Shown here piece by piece: positions 25,845 through 35,352 of a stretch of DNA of 64,000 nt (the first letter of the stretch is position 1; the number at the start of each line of letters is the position of its first letter). A model generated the notes under the pieces. That model saw nothing but the letters and a program-made list of their open reading frames with translations, searched no databases and had not been told where the DNA came from. This DNA comes from an uncultured Christensenella sp. (GTDB lineage: Bacteria; Bacillota; Clostridia; Christensenellales; Pumilibacteraceae). Position numbers and translations under genes: made by a program. The DNA is taken from the NCBI GenBank assembly GCA_910577945.1, contig CAJTNI010000004.1, forward strand, positions 19,150 to 83,149. Direction: 5' to 3'.

Positions 25845-27211
25845 TAAAGCTTGCCCTCCATTCCGCTGCGCATGGTCGTCGCCATAAAATCCACGAATTC
25901 CTTGGCGGACATTGTGCCGTTTATCCAAAGCGCCATTTTTTGATTGATTTGCTGGTCGACGATATTGTAGTATGTGGTGTACGGCACGTTCGCCTTGTTG
26001 GTTATGCCCGACTTCACAACGTCCGCATACCCCGCCAGCTTAGTGCCCTCGATTGATTCGAAATAATTATCCCGACAGTCGGGGCGAATGGGTATGCCGC
26101 CGATTTGCTTCGCGCCGAGCGCGGTTATCGCCTCCTTGCTCATAAGCGCTTTGAGCGCGATTTTGTCCTCTTCGGGGTGACGCGAATTACGCGCCGCCCA
26201 AAACCTGTCTGTGAAAGTGGTCGTGTACGACGCATACTTTTTGTCGGAGACGGGAATGGCGGCTATGCCGATTTCGTAGCTTTCGGTGTACTTGCAAACG
26301 TCGTGCATCTGCCACACGCCGTCGATGAGCATGGCGATATTGCCGCCGAGAAACCTCGCCGCCGCGTCCAGCGTTTGCGTGTCCGAGGTGTTGGGCATGG
26401 ATTTATCCACGACCAGCATTTGCGTAAACCAATCGTACACGTCGTAGAACGGCTGCGTGTCGATTTTGCATTCGCCGTTATCGTCGAAGATATTAACGCC
26501 GCCGCTGTTCTTGGCGTACATGCCAGCGTACGCGAGGAACGGACCCGCCGACAACCCGAATTTCTTGTTGCCCTTGCCCGTGTAGTAATCGGTAATCTTT
26601 TTGGACGCGTCGAGAATTTCGGCGAACGTGGACGCGTTGTTCCAATCGCCGCTCGGGTACTCGATAACAGCCGTCGGGTTGGCGGCGTTGTACTCGTCGA
26701 ATATGGTCTTGTTGTAGTACATGACCATGTGCTGCGTGCCCGTGGGCAGCCCGAAATACGCGCCGTCCTTTTCCGCCACGCCGTCGAACGCCGTTTCGTC
26801 GTACTCGCCCGTGGCGACGAGCGCGTCGCGCACGTCCGTGAGGTCGGCGAGCTGACGCTTGTCCACCATGGCGGGAATGTGCGACTCGGCTATCCTGCCG
26901 ATAGTGCCGCCGATTTTGCCGAGCATGTTGGACGTGACCTTAGTGTAATATTGGTCCCAGCTGTCGGTCTTGATTATTTCCGCCTCGATACGCACCTTTT
27001 CGCCGTCGCGCTTCAAAACCTCGTTGGCGGCGTCAATCATGGCGAGCCAGCCGGGGTTCTCGTTGGTGCTGTTCATAAGCGACATTGTGACTATAACGTT
27101 GCCCTCGGCGTCGGTCTCGGTCTTGTCGCCGCAGGCGGTAAGCGATATCGCGCCCGTCGCGAGCACCGCCGCAAGCGCACCCGCGCAAAGTCTTTTGACT
27201 GTCCTTTTCAT
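25844..27211 (-). CDS. Extracellular solute-binding lipoprotein of a carbohydrate ABC importer
   Basis: A 455-residue family 1 solute-binding protein with a lipoprotein signal (AISLTAC). It has the typical GKIGGTIGRIAESHIPAM and YNKTIFDEYNAANP segments, a hinge region, and a C-terminal ADVVKSGITNKANVPYTTYYNIVDQQINQ. It captures the sugar outside the cell and delivers it to the two permeases encoded just upstream. CAGGAGG precedes the ATG. A 103-bp gap separates it from the MalG-like permease gene, and it is translationally coupled to the ARH-fold lipoprotein. The substrate is unknown. Confidence 0.9.
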   Translation of the reverse strand: MKRTVKRLCAGALAAVLATGAISLTACGDKTETDAEGNVIVTMSLMNSTNENPGWLAMIDAANEVLKRDGEKVRIEAEIIKTDSWDQYYTKVTSNMLGKIGGTIGRIAESHIPAMVDKRQLADLTDVRDALVATGEYDETAFDGVAEKDGAYFGLPTGTQHMVMYYNKTIFDEYNAANPTAVIEYPSGDWNNASTFAEILDASKKITDYYTGKGNKKFGLSAGPFLAYAGMYAKNSGGVNIFDDNGECKIDTQPFYDVYDWFTQMLVVDKSMPNTSDTQTLDAAARFLGGNIAMLIDGVWQMHDVCKYTESYEIGIAAIPVSDKKYASYTTTFTDRFWAARNSRHPEEDKIALKALMSKEAITALGAKQIGGIPIRPDCRDNYFESIEGTKLAGYADVVKSGITNKANVPYTTYYNIVDQQINQKMALWINGTMSAKEFVDFMATTMRSGMEGKL

Positions 27212-27314
27212 AATAACCTCCTGATATCAATGCGTTGTTCGTAATTTTAATTTCCGTCGTAAGCCGTAACGTGTAAGCAGTAACGTATTCGACTGCGTAG
27301 TCGCGCCGTCGAAA

Positions 27315-28172
27315 TTATTTCATGCCCGTTGTGGCGATTCCCTGCACGAAATACTTTTGACACGCCAAGTACACTATGGCGATGGGCACTATGCTGAGCG
27401 TGCTCGCAGCCATTATTCTGCCCCAATTCGCGCCCGTCATGTGCGTTTCCTTTAAGCCCGCGATTAGGAGCGGGATTGTGGTGAGGCGCTCGTCGCTCAG
27501 GTAAATCAAATGCCCCATATAGTTGTTCCAGCTGCCGATAAAGGTGAACAGCCCCAGCGTGACGAGCGCGGGCTTGATTAGCCGCAGTATTATCTTAAAG
27601 TATTTGCCGAACCAGCCGCAGCCGTCGATTTCCGCCGCCTCCAACAGTCCGTTGGGTATTGACACTATAAACGAGCGGAGCATGAACACGCCGTACGTGT
27701 TTATCATGACCCCCGGCACTATCAGCGGCAAAAACGAGTTGGTCCAGCCGATTTTGGCGAACATCATGAACAGCGGCAGCATGGTCACTTGCCCGGGTAT
27801 CATCAGCGTCGCGATAAACAGCCCGTAAATGGGCTTGCTGCCCTTAAACCGTATCTTGGCGAACGCGAACGCCGCCAGCGACGAGGTGAACAGCGTTCCC
27901 GCCGTCGACAACGCCGCTATCAAGAACGAATTGAGATACGCCCGCCAAAGCAGTCCGTCGCCGTACGCGAACACCGCCTTGTAGCTATCCCAGGTGAGGT
28001 CGGTCGTGAAAACGTCCGCCGAGCCTTGGTTGATTAAATCGGGATTTTTAATGGAATTGAGTATCATCCAATAGAACGGGAATATGCACAGCAGCGCGCA
28101 AATCATCACTATCACCGTGATAACGACCGTTTCTATTATCTTACGTTTGGTGGCACGTCTCAGCTTTTTCAT
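27315..28172 (-). CDS. Carbohydrate ABC transporter permease, MalG type
   Basis: A 285-residue inner-membrane permease with six helices. The EAA loop that docks the ATPase reads EAAEIDGCGWFGKYFKIILR and is followed by proline, as in the family. Its ATG overlaps the TGA of the MalF-type permease gene by 4 bp (ATGA), a strong sign of co-translation and of a heterodimeric channel. It works with the adjacent binding protein and probably with the MsmK-type ATPase downstream. Confidence 0.94.
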   Translation of the reverse strand: MKKLRRATKRKIIETVVITVIVMICALLCIFPFYWMILNSIKNPDLINQGSADVFTTDLTWDSYKAVFAYGDGLLWRAYLNSFLIAALSTAGTLFTSSLAAFAFAKIRFKGSKPIYGLFIATLMIPGQVTMLPLFMMFAKIGWTNSFLPLIVPGVMINTYGVFMLRSFIVSIPNGLLEAAEIDGCGWFGKYFKIILRLIKPALVTLGLFTFIGSWNNYMGHLIYLSDERLTTIPLLIAGLKETHMTGANWGRIMAASTLSIVPIAIVYLACQKYFVQGIATTGMK

Positions 28173-29059
28173 TCGAACACCACCTTCTTTTTGAGCTTGA
28201 ACTGCACGACGGTGACTATGCCGACGAGCGCGAAAAGCACCCAGCTCGCGACCGCCGCGCGACCCATGTCGAATTCCTTGAACGCGTAGAAATAGATATA
28301 CATGGACAGCGTGTAGGTCGAGTAGTCGGGTCCGCCCGCCGTCATTATGAACACCTCGTTGAACATGTTGAAAATGTCGATGAACAGCATGACCGTCACG
28401 AAAAACGTGACCGACGACAGCATGGGCACTGTTATGCGCCTAACCTTGCGCCACGGCGACGCGCCGTCTATGTCCGCCGCCTCGTACAGCTCGGTCGGAA
28501 TGTTTTTCAGTCCCGCGTCGAAGATAATGTAGTAGTATCCGACCTTTAACCAAATACTCACCACCGATACGGCGAACCGCGCGAGCACGGTGTCCTGCAA
28601 CCAATTCGGCAGGTTTTTTACGCCGAACACGGCGAGCACGGAATTGAGTATGCCGCCGTCCGCCTGATAGATAAACGTCCACACCATGGCGATAGCGACG
28701 GTGGACGTGACCATAGGCAGGAAGAACGCCGCGCGATAGAACTTCATAAACGGCAGCTTGCGGTTTGTCAGTATCGCGAGCGTGAGCGACGACAAAAGCG
28801 TGAGCGGCACGACTATGGCAATATAGATAAACGTGTTGCCTATGGATTTCCAGAATATCCTGTCGTGGAACACCGCCGAAAAATTGGCGAACCCGACGAG
28901 CTCGGGCATATCTATCATGTTCCACTCGGAAAAACACAGCACGAGCGAAAACACGAGCGGGAACGCCACAAACAGCACAAAGCCGACCAGCTGCGGCGCG
29001 ATAAACACGTAGCCGATAACGTTCTCGCGTTTTTCCTTTTTCGTAAGTCTGCGCCTCAT
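28169..29059 (-). CDS. Carbohydrate ABC transporter permease, MalF type
   Basis: A 296-residue permease with six predicted helices and the EAA loop YEAADIDGASPWRKVRRITVP. The N-terminal KKEKRENVIGYVFIAPQLVGF is typical of the MalF side of such pairs. Its ATG follows the TAA of the glycosidase-like gene with no gap, and it overlaps the MalG-type gene by 4 bp. Together they form the transmembrane channel of the importer. Confidence 0.94.
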   Translation of the reverse strand: MRRRLTKKEKRENVIGYVFIAPQLVGFVLFVAFPLVFSLVLCFSEWNMIDMPELVGFANFSAVFHDRIFWKSIGNTFIYIAIVVPLTLLSSLTLAILTNRKLPFMKFYRAAFFLPMVTSTVAIAMVWTFIYQADGGILNSVLAVFGVKNLPNWLQDTVLARFAVSVVSIWLKVGYYYIIFDAGLKNIPTELYEAADIDGASPWRKVRRITVPMLSSVTFFVTVMLFIDIFNMFNEVFIMTAGGPDYSTYTLSMYIYFYAFKEFDMGRAAVASWVLFALVGIVTVVQFKLKKKVVFE

Positions 29060-30694
29060 TTACTCCCCCGATAATTTCGCATAACGCTCGGCAAGCGCGA
29101 CCAGCTCTTTGACCTTGTCGGGCGCTTTGTCGAGCGTGTCCTCGACGAGCGCGAGCGTAGGTATTATGCCCTTGCGCAGCGGCGTAACCCTATCCGAGTT
29201 TTCGCCCAGCTCGTGCACGCCCGTCGAGCCGCGCGACGGGTCGCCTATGCACAGGTGCGCGAACTCGCGCGAAAACCTGGTGAACAGCTTTTCGGACACG
29301 CGGTCGTGATAGTTGAGCCGTCCGTCGGTGTGCCCCGACTGAAACAGCGGCATGGCGCGCGACAGCCCGTCGTAATACCCCTCGCCGCTCACGAGAAAAT
29401 CCGATTTAATAGTGCGCAGGCTGTCGCAAAGCTCCACGACGCCCGCGTACGAGTCTGCGTTTTTATCGTTGACGTAGCACGCGGCGATGTCCAAGAACGC
29501 GCCGTCGAACCCGAACTCGTCAGTCGCGGCTTTTATCTGCCCGAACAGGCGGTCGCGCCACGGCTTGTTGGCTACGTTGAGCATCGCGAAATCGCCGAAA
29601 TCATAGTGGTGCGCGCCCTCCCAATCGACCGAGCCGTGGTGGAACTTCGCGCCGCTGACCGACTGATACTCGCCGCCGTCGGCTATAATGCGCGCTATGT
29701 CGGGCTGCGCCTTGTTAGCCATGGTCATGCCGTACATAGCCATAACCTTGCAGCCGAGCGCCTGCATTTTCGCCACCGCGGCTTTGAGCGCCGTTGCGCC
29801 GCCCATGCGCGCGTCGGGCGTGTAGTTGCCGTATTTGTAGTAGTATCTGCCCTCCCAGCCCGCGAGATACACGAGTATGCGTTTGCCGTCGATAAGCTCG
29901 GCGAGCCGCGCGACGTCGCGGTACGCGCTCTCGTAGTCGTGGAAAATATATCCCGTAAAGCTCTGCATGTGCATAACGACCGCGAGCGAAATATCTTTGA
30001 GCCAGCTCGGCGCGATTGGGCTGTCCTCGTACTCGGTCAAGCCGTAGGTCCTTTTTATGTAATCGGACTGCGCCGAATAAACGCTTTGCGCGTCGTCGGC
30101 AATGCCGCACTCGACGGTGGGCGCGACGTACTCGCAAGCGAGCTCCGAGCCGAGCGCGTCCTGAACGATATCGACGCGCATGCGCCCCTCGCCCGTCTTT
30201 TTAACGAAAAACCGCTTTTCGGCGACCGTCTTGTCCAAGCAGCGTATGTACAAATACCGCCCGTCCGCCAGTTCGAACACGAGCAACGGCGTAAACAGCC
30301 CGCGCCAGCCCTCGGGGTACTTGTAACAGCTCCCGTACTCGGTGACGGGCTTATCCTCCTCGGCAAGACTTATGAGCGTGCCGAGCGGCAGCCCGTCCAA
30401 GCGCAGCTTGACGCCGCGCACGGGTCTGTCGAGCCGCGCGGAAATATCGAAGCTCTTGCGCCCCGCCGCGTCGCTTATCTCGACGCATACCTCGCCGTCG
30501 ACGCGCTCGGCGTTGCCCCAGACCAAGCGGTCGGAGCGATACGCGCCGCTCGCCCGCCCGAAGGAATTGCGTTCGGGCGTGTACACGTTTTCGAGGCTGA
30601 ACACCTCGACCGACGCGTCGAAATCCACGCCCGAGCAGCCCGTAATCGTAATGCTGTCGCTGTTTAGCTTGTAGCTCAAATCCTGTGTTTGCAT
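29060..30694 (-). CDS. Putative cytoplasmic glycoside hydrolase-like TIM-barrel protein
   Basis: 544 residues with no signal peptide. The first 190 residues are a beta-sandwich. From about 210 a barrel-like region follows, with KRILVYLAGWEGRYYYKYGNY, GCKVMAMYGMTMANK, GFDGAFLDIAACYVND and FLVSGEGYYDGL. The order of strand-end Asp and Glu residues resembles GH36/GH31-like or DUF6259-type barrels, with an Asp in FLDIA and a Glu in SGEGY as candidate catalytic residues. It sits between the first lipoprotein and the permeases, so it probably processes the imported sugar. Family assignment is tentative. A TAAAGGA site precedes the ATG. Confidence 0.65.
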   Translation of the reverse strand: MQTQDLSYKLNSDSITITGCSGVDFDASVEVFSLENVYTPERNSFGRASGAYRSDRLVWGNAERVDGEVCVEISDAAGRKSFDISARLDRPVRGVKLRLDGLPLGTLISLAEEDKPVTEYGSCYKYPEGWRGLFTPLLVFELADGRYLYIRCLDKTVAEKRFFVKKTGEGRMRVDIVQDALGSELACEYVAPTVECGIADDAQSVYSAQSDYIKRTYGLTEYEDSPIAPSWLKDISLAVVMHMQSFTGYIFHDYESAYRDVARLAELIDGKRILVYLAGWEGRYYYKYGNYTPDARMGGATALKAAVAKMQALGCKVMAMYGMTMANKAQPDIARIIADGGEYQSVSGAKFHHGSVDWEGAHHYDFGDFAMLNVANKPWRDRLFGQIKAATDEFGFDGAFLDIAACYVNDKNADSYAGVVELCDSLRTIKSDFLVSGEGYYDGLSRAMPLFQSGHTDGRLNYHDRVSEKLFTRFSREFAHLCIGDPSRGSTGVHELGENSDRVTPLRKGIIPTLALVEDTLDKAPDKVKELVALAERYAKLSGE

Positions 30695-30709
30695 ATTGCC
30701 GTCCTTTAA

Positions 30710-32017
30710 TTATTGCGCGTCCTCAATCGCCTCGATAAAAACGAGCTCTATATAGTCGATTTGGAAAAAGCCGCTGTCCGCGCTGTCCAAAAGCAGGCAG
30801 TAGATAAAGTTCTTGCCCTGTTCAAGCGTGATTTCCGCCGTCTGCTCGGACAGCGCGACGGTATCCCAGCCGGTGTACGGCAGGCTTGCAAGCGTCTTTT
30901 GCTCGTAGTCGGCAAAGTCGGCGTTTTTGACGAGCCCGACCTCCTCCTGCGTCACGATAAACGTGGGCGCGGCTTTTTTCGAGCCCGCAAACTCGCCCGA
31001 CGCGTACGCTATGCGCACGCCGTACTTGGCTTTGACGGGCGAATTGAAATGCCATTCCACGCCGTCGTAATTGCTCTCGATACCGCCCATGAGAAAGCCG
31101 TTGGAAAACTTTTTGTCGTCGTGCTCGCGTATACACGGGTTTTTGCACGTCATAATGTCGCCCGACCTCTTGCGCGGCGAGCCCATTTCCGCTTCCAGAA
31201 CGTACTTTTCGGGACGCGCGCCGAACTCAGCCAAATCGTCGACGTTGTATTTCGAGCCGTCGCCCGTCAGCACGAAGTAATCGAGCTCGACAAAACTGCC
31301 GTAGTTATCGGTCTCGTCGCCGTTTTTCATTACCGAAATAGTGTTCCAGCCCTTTTCGAGCGCGATTTTGACCGTCGCGGGCGCGGCGTCGTAGCGGTCG
31401 CCGCCCCAGCCCGTTTTTTCGTCGAAATCGAACCGCGTCATATACTCGCCGTTGACCCACACGTCGTTGTGCGCGGGATTCATGTCCGTCGTGTAGTACG
31501 CGGTAAAATCGTACTCGCCCGCCACGGGGCACAGATAGTTGATATACACGCCCTGACCCGCGTCGTCGATACCGCCCACGTACGCGCCCTTGTGCGCGAG
31601 CGTGTTGTTGCGGAAATTCGATTGGGTCTTGCCCGTGCCGAAATTGTAGAGGTTGTCCTCCGCCTCGAAAATCACCTCGCCGAACTCGGTCAACGCGGCA
31701 AAGCCGTACTCGACAGCTTCGCCCGTCGCGTCGCCCTTGTACGCCGCGACAGTCACCGTAATGTTGCCCGCAAGCCCCAAGCTCTCGACGTCGATTGACG
31801 TGTCTTGGATTTTGTCCTCGTAAACGACCTCGCCGCCGTGAGTAAATACCACCGCGTAGCCGTCCGCGCCGTCCACGGCGTCGTACGCAAGCACGCCGTT
31901 CTCATAGCCGATATTATTTACCTTGCCGAGCGCGGGCTCGGTCGTTTTGCCGCACGCGGCAAGCGTAGGCACAAGCATCGTCGCGCACAGTGCGCAAGCA
32001 ATAACCTTTTTGTTCAT
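30710..32017 (-). CDS. Lipoprotein with CBM6/35-like sandwich domains
   Basis: About 435 residues, lipoprotein signal LVPTLAAC. An FN3-like segment (about 33-105) is followed by a sandwich beginning VIFEAEDNLYNF, with HKGAYVGGIDDAGQGVY and KGWNTISVMKNGDE, then a second sandwich beginning KYVLEAEMG. The first sandwich is clearly homologous to those in the 982-residue lipoprotein at the other end of the locus. The second of two tandem ATGs is preferred because AAAGGAG lies 6 nt upstream of it. As the first gene after the regulated promoter it probably binds the target glycan at the cell surface. Confidence 0.8.
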   Translation of the reverse strand: MNKKVIACALCATMLVPTLAACGKTTEPALGKVNNIGYENGVLAYDAVDGADGYAVVFTHGGEVVYEDKIQDTSIDVESLGLAGNITVTVAAYKGDATGEAVEYGFAALTEFGEVIFEAEDNLYNFGTGKTQSNFRNNTLAHKGAYVGGIDDAGQGVYINYLCPVAGEYDFTAYYTTDMNPAHNDVWVNGEYMTRFDFDEKTGWGGDRYDAAPATVKIALEKGWNTISVMKNGDETDNYGSFVELDYFVLTGDGSKYNVDDLAEFGARPEKYVLEAEMGSPRKRSGDIMTCKNPCIREHDDKKFSNGFLMGGIESNYDGVEWHFNSPVKAKYGVRIAYASGEFAGSKKAAPTFIVTQEEVGLVKNADFADYEQKTLASLPYTGWDTVALSEQTAEITLEQGKNFIYCLLLDSADSGFFQIDYIELVFIEAIEDAQ

Positions 32018-32051
32018 CATTCGCTCCTTTATATAGTTTCTGCTTATTTAA

Positions 32052-32130
32052 AGAATACATTACGGAAGTTTAAATAACAATATATAAAATTTTATAATTC
32101 ATTGAAAAAATCACAATTATGTGCTATACT
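32052..32130. promoter_or_regulatory. Divergent promoters of the carbohydrate locus and its AraC regulator
   Basis: Leftward: TTGTTA (32075-32080), 17-bp spacer, TATTCT (32052-32057). Rightward: TTGAAA (32102-32107), 17-bp spacer, TATACT (32125-32130). Between the two -35 boxes lies the 14-bp palindrome TATAAAATTTTATA (32083-32096), and TTTAAA boxes flank the leftward -10 region. These are candidate sites for the AraC protein. Confidence 0.7.
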
Positions 32131-32149
32131 GTTCACGGAGAAAACGACT

Positions 32150-32929
32150 ATGAAAAACCTCAGCTTCGAGCACCTGCCGCAATACTGCTTTTCGGCTAAC
32201 CGACAGTTCGAAAAGAACGAATGCCACATGGAGCGCACTTACAAGCTAAGCGTGCTGCTGCTCGTGCGGCGGGGCGTACTGCGCTTTTCCGAAAACGGCG
32301 TGCCGATTGAGGTGTCTGCGGGCGAATATTATATACAGTGCGCGGGGCTGCACCAGCAAGGTCCCGTGCCCAGCGACTCGCCCAATTATTATTTCATTCA
32401 TTTCAAGGGCGATTTTTGCAAGGCGGGCGCGCTGCCCATTCGCGGCAAATTCAAAATCGACAAAATCCAGCCCATAATCTCCAAAATGGAGCTTTTGGGC
32501 GACGCGGGCGAACGGCTCGAATACGAGGCGCTGTTCTACGAACTGCTGTGCGCGCTCAAACGCCAGCTCCCCGAAAAATCCACGCCCGAAAAACTGCGCG
32601 CGTACATTCTCGAACACTTTGCGGAAGAGCTGTCGCTCGACGGCTTGATGCGCGTGTCGCTGCTGTCCAAAAATCAAACGATAAACATTTTCCGCGACGC
32701 TTACGGAACAACGCCGCACCAATTCCTGATAGATTTCCGCCTGAAAAAAGCGGGCGAGCTGATTTTGGCTACCAATATCCCGATAAACGAAATATGTTTC
32801 CGCATAGGCTTTACCGAATACTCGGGCTTTTATAAAGCGTTTTCCAAAAAGTACGGCGTGTCGCCGCAGGAATACCGCCGCCGCACGTCCGCCGCCGCGC
32901 TACCCGAGAACGTGTATTTTATCCCGTGA
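32150..32929 (+). CDS. AraC-family transcriptional regulator of the carbohydrate locus
   Basis: 259 residues: an N-terminal cupin-like effector domain (about 20-110) and a C-terminal pair of helix-turn-helix motifs (about 160-250), with the signature ICFRIGFTEYSGFYKAFSKKYGVSPQEYRR. ATG 32150 is chosen because CGGAG lies 9 nt upstream; an earlier TTG in frame overlaps the -35 box of its own promoter. It is divergent from the sugar importer operon and probably activates it in response to the imported sugar. Confidence 0.9.
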   Translation: MKNLSFEHLPQYCFSANRQFEKNECHMERTYKLSVLLLVRRGVLRFSENGVPIEVSAGEYYIQCAGLHQQGPVPSDSPNYYFIHFKGDFCKAGALPIRGKFKIDKIQPIISKMELLGDAGERLEYEALFYELLCALKRQLPEKSTPEKLRAYILEHFAEELSLDGLMRVSLLSKNQTINIFRDAYGTTPHQFLIDFRLKKAGELILATNIPINEICFRIGFTEYSGFYKAFSKKYGVSPQEYRRRTSAAALPENVYFIP

Positions 32930-33091
32930 CCGACCGCGCAGAACGCTAACCGCATGCCGCTACGCGGGTCGCGCGAAACGATATTGTAGTATTTTATTTT
33001 GAAAAACGCGTGTCAAACGCTTGTACGTTTGTTTGAGTTTAAAAGCTTTTGCCATGCCCGCCCGACGCGCGCCGCGCAAATTCGGCAAAAC

Positions 33092-33117
33092 AAAAAAGCG
33101 GACGCAACCGCTTTTTC
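33092..33117. terminator. Hairpin terminator between araC-type gene and glnN, works both ways
   Basis: AAGCGG (33096-33101) pairs with CCGCTT across a 6-nt loop, with A and T runs on both sides. It probably ends glnN from the right and the regulator mRNA from the left. Confidence 0.75.
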
Positions 33118-33133
33118 TGTCAATCGAGTTATA

Positions 33134-35215
33134 TCAAACGTACAGCAGCAAATCGCCGTACGTGGGGAACGGCCACAGCTCTTTGGGCACGAGCGTTTCC
33201 AGCCTGTCGCAATATTCGCGCAGCTCCTGCATGGCGGCAAACACCTTTTCGTGGCACAGGTTCGCCTCGGTTTGCAGGTCGGTTTCGCTCTTGACCGCGC
33301 GCTGCGTCTCCTCCAACTTTTTTTCGGCGGCGTACGCCGCGTTTATAAGCCTGGACACTTTGAGCAGCATTTCGTTCTGCGCGCCGACGGTCATGCCCAA
33401 CGCGCTCAGCTTGCTCACGTTATCCGCGAGTCGGGTGGAAAACTCCAACGCCGCGGGCAAAATCTGTTTGAGCGTGATTTCGCACATGGTCAGCGCTTCG
33501 ATATTTATTACCTTGCAGTAATTTTCGAGCAGTATGTCCTTGCGCGCGCGCACCTCTTCGTTGGTGTAAATTTTGAGCCTGCCGAACAGCTCCACGTTTT
33601 CGGGACGGTCGTAATACGACAGCGCTTCGGGCGTGCTCGCGAGGTTCAAAAGCCCGCGGCGCGCCGCCTCCTGCTTCCACTCGTCGGCGTAGTTGTCGCC
33701 GTTGAACACGATGCGTCTGTGCTTGACGTACTCCGCCTTGATGAGCGCCTTCGCCGCCTTTTTGAAATCGGGCGCTTTTTCGAGCGCGTCCGCAAACTCG
33801 TTGAGCGCGTCCGCGACGGCGGCATTTATCATTATGTTCGGGCACGCGATATTGACCGCCGAACCGAGCGAACGGAACTCGAATTTATTGCCTGTGAACG
33901 CGAACGGCGACGTACGGTTGCGGTCGGTCGTGTCCTCGTAAATCTCGGGCACGGACTCCACGCCCGTCGATAAGCGGTTGCCCACGTGATTGCTGTATTC
34001 CTTGCCCGACGCGAGCGTTTCCAAAAGGTCGGTTATCTCGTCGCCGAGGAACATGGAAATTATGGCGGGCGGCGCTTCGTTCGCGCCCAGGCGGTGGTCG
34101 TTGCCCGCCGTCGCAACCGACAGCCGCAGCAGGTCCTGATGCTCGTCTACCGCCTTGATTATCGCCGTCAGGAACAGCATGAATTGCAGGTTGTTCTTTA
34201 AGTCCTTGCCCGGCTCCAAAAGGTTTTCGCCGTCGGTTGTCGATATCGACCAATTATTGTGCTTGCCCGAGCCGTTGACGCCCGCGAACGGTTTTTCGTG
34301 CAACAGGCACACCATATCGTGCTTTTTGGCGAGCTTGCGCATGACCGACATGGTAAGCTGGTTGTGGTCGGTCGCAATGTTGACCGACGAGAATATGGGC
34401 GCGAGCTCGTGCTGCGCGGGCGCGACCTCGTTGTGGCGGGTCTTGGCGTAAATGCCGAGCTTCCACAGCTCGCGGTCGAGGTCCTCCATGTATTCGAGCA
34501 CCTTGAACTTGATATTGCCGAAATAGTGGTCTTCGAGCTCCTGACCCTTGGGCGGCTTTGCGCCGAACAGCGTTCTGCCCGTGATTATAAGGTCGGGACG
34601 CTTTTTGTAAAGCTCGCGCGGGATGAGAAAATACTCCTGCTCCGGTCCGACGTTGGGAATTACGCGGTCGGGCGTTTTGCCGAAAAGCTTCAACACGCGC
34701 AGCGCCGCCTTATCCAAGCAATCCATAGACCGCAGCAACGGCGTCTTTTTGTCCAGCACCTGACCCGAATATGCGATGAACGCCGTCGGAATGTACAGCA
34801 CCGAGCCCTTTACGAACGCGTAGCTCGTCGGGTCCCACGCCGTGTACCCGCGCGCCTCGAACGTGGAGCGCAGCCCGCCCGACGGAAAGCTCGACGCGTC
34901 GGGCTCGCCCTTGATAAGCTCCTTGCCCGAGAAATTCATTATTACCGTGCCGCCCTCGGCGGGTTGGATAAAGCTGTCGTGCTTTTCGGCGGTGATGCCC
35001 GTCATCGGTTGGAACCAATGCGTATAGTGCGTAGCGCCCTTTTCTATCGCCCAATCCTTCATCGCGTTGGCTACAACGTCGGCGACGTCGGACGCGATGG
35101 ATTTTCCCGTCTTGATAGTACAATGCAACGCTTTGAAAACGTCTTTGGGCAGACGCTCGCGCATTACTTGCTCGTTGAAAACCATCGAGCCGAACTGTTC
35201 GGGCACTTTAAACAT
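33134..35215 (-). CDS. glnN: Glutamine synthetase type III
   Basis: A 693-residue GSIII enzyme making glutamine from glutamate, ammonia and ATP. Diagnostic segments are SFPSGGLRSTFEARGYTAWDP, NVGPEQEYFLI, the motif RHNEVAPAQHELAPIF, and NGSGKHNNWSI. The start is ATG 35213-35215, with AAGGAG 7 nt upstream; a frame 7 codons longer has no ribosome site. Length and motifs are normal. It stands alone, ending at a two-way terminator. Nitrogen-responsive control is likely from the family, but I see no specific site. Confidence 0.96.
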   Translation of the reverse strand: MFKVPEQFGSMVFNEQVMRERLPKDVFKALHCTIKTGKSIASDVADVVANAMKDWAIEKGATHYTHWFQPMTGITAEKHDSFIQPAEGGTVIMNFSGKELIKGEPDASSFPSGGLRSTFEARGYTAWDPTSYAFVKGSVLYIPTAFIAYSGQVLDKKTPLLRSMDCLDKAALRVLKLFGKTPDRVIPNVGPEQEYFLIPRELYKKRPDLIITGRTLFGAKPPKGQELEDHYFGNIKFKVLEYMEDLDRELWKLGIYAKTRHNEVAPAQHELAPIFSSVNIATDHNQLTMSVMRKLAKKHDMVCLLHEKPFAGVNGSGKHNNWSISTTDGENLLEPGKDLKNNLQFMLFLTAIIKAVDEHQDLLRLSVATAGNDHRLGANEAPPAIISMFLGDEITDLLETLASGKEYSNHVGNRLSTGVESVPEIYEDTTDRNRTSPFAFTGNKFEFRSLGSAVNIACPNIMINAAVADALNEFADALEKAPDFKKAAKALIKAEYVKHRRIVFNGDNYADEWKQEAARRGLLNLASTPEALSYYDRPENVELFGRLKIYTNEEVRARKDILLENYCKVINIEALTMCEITLKQILPAALEFSTRLADNVSKLSALGMTVGAQNEMLLKVSRLINAAYAAEKKLEETQRAVKSETDLQTEANLCHEKVFAAMQELREYCDRLETLVPKELWPFPTYGDLLLYV

Positions 35216-35352
35216 ATACCGTCTCCTTATAAACAAAAACGCCGTAATTGCTTACAGCGCCCTTGCTTGCATATCATAAAAATTATATTACTCGAACGCG
35301 AAAAATGTCAAGTAATTTGACCGCAGTTTTAAAATTTTCTACGCGCCGCCGA

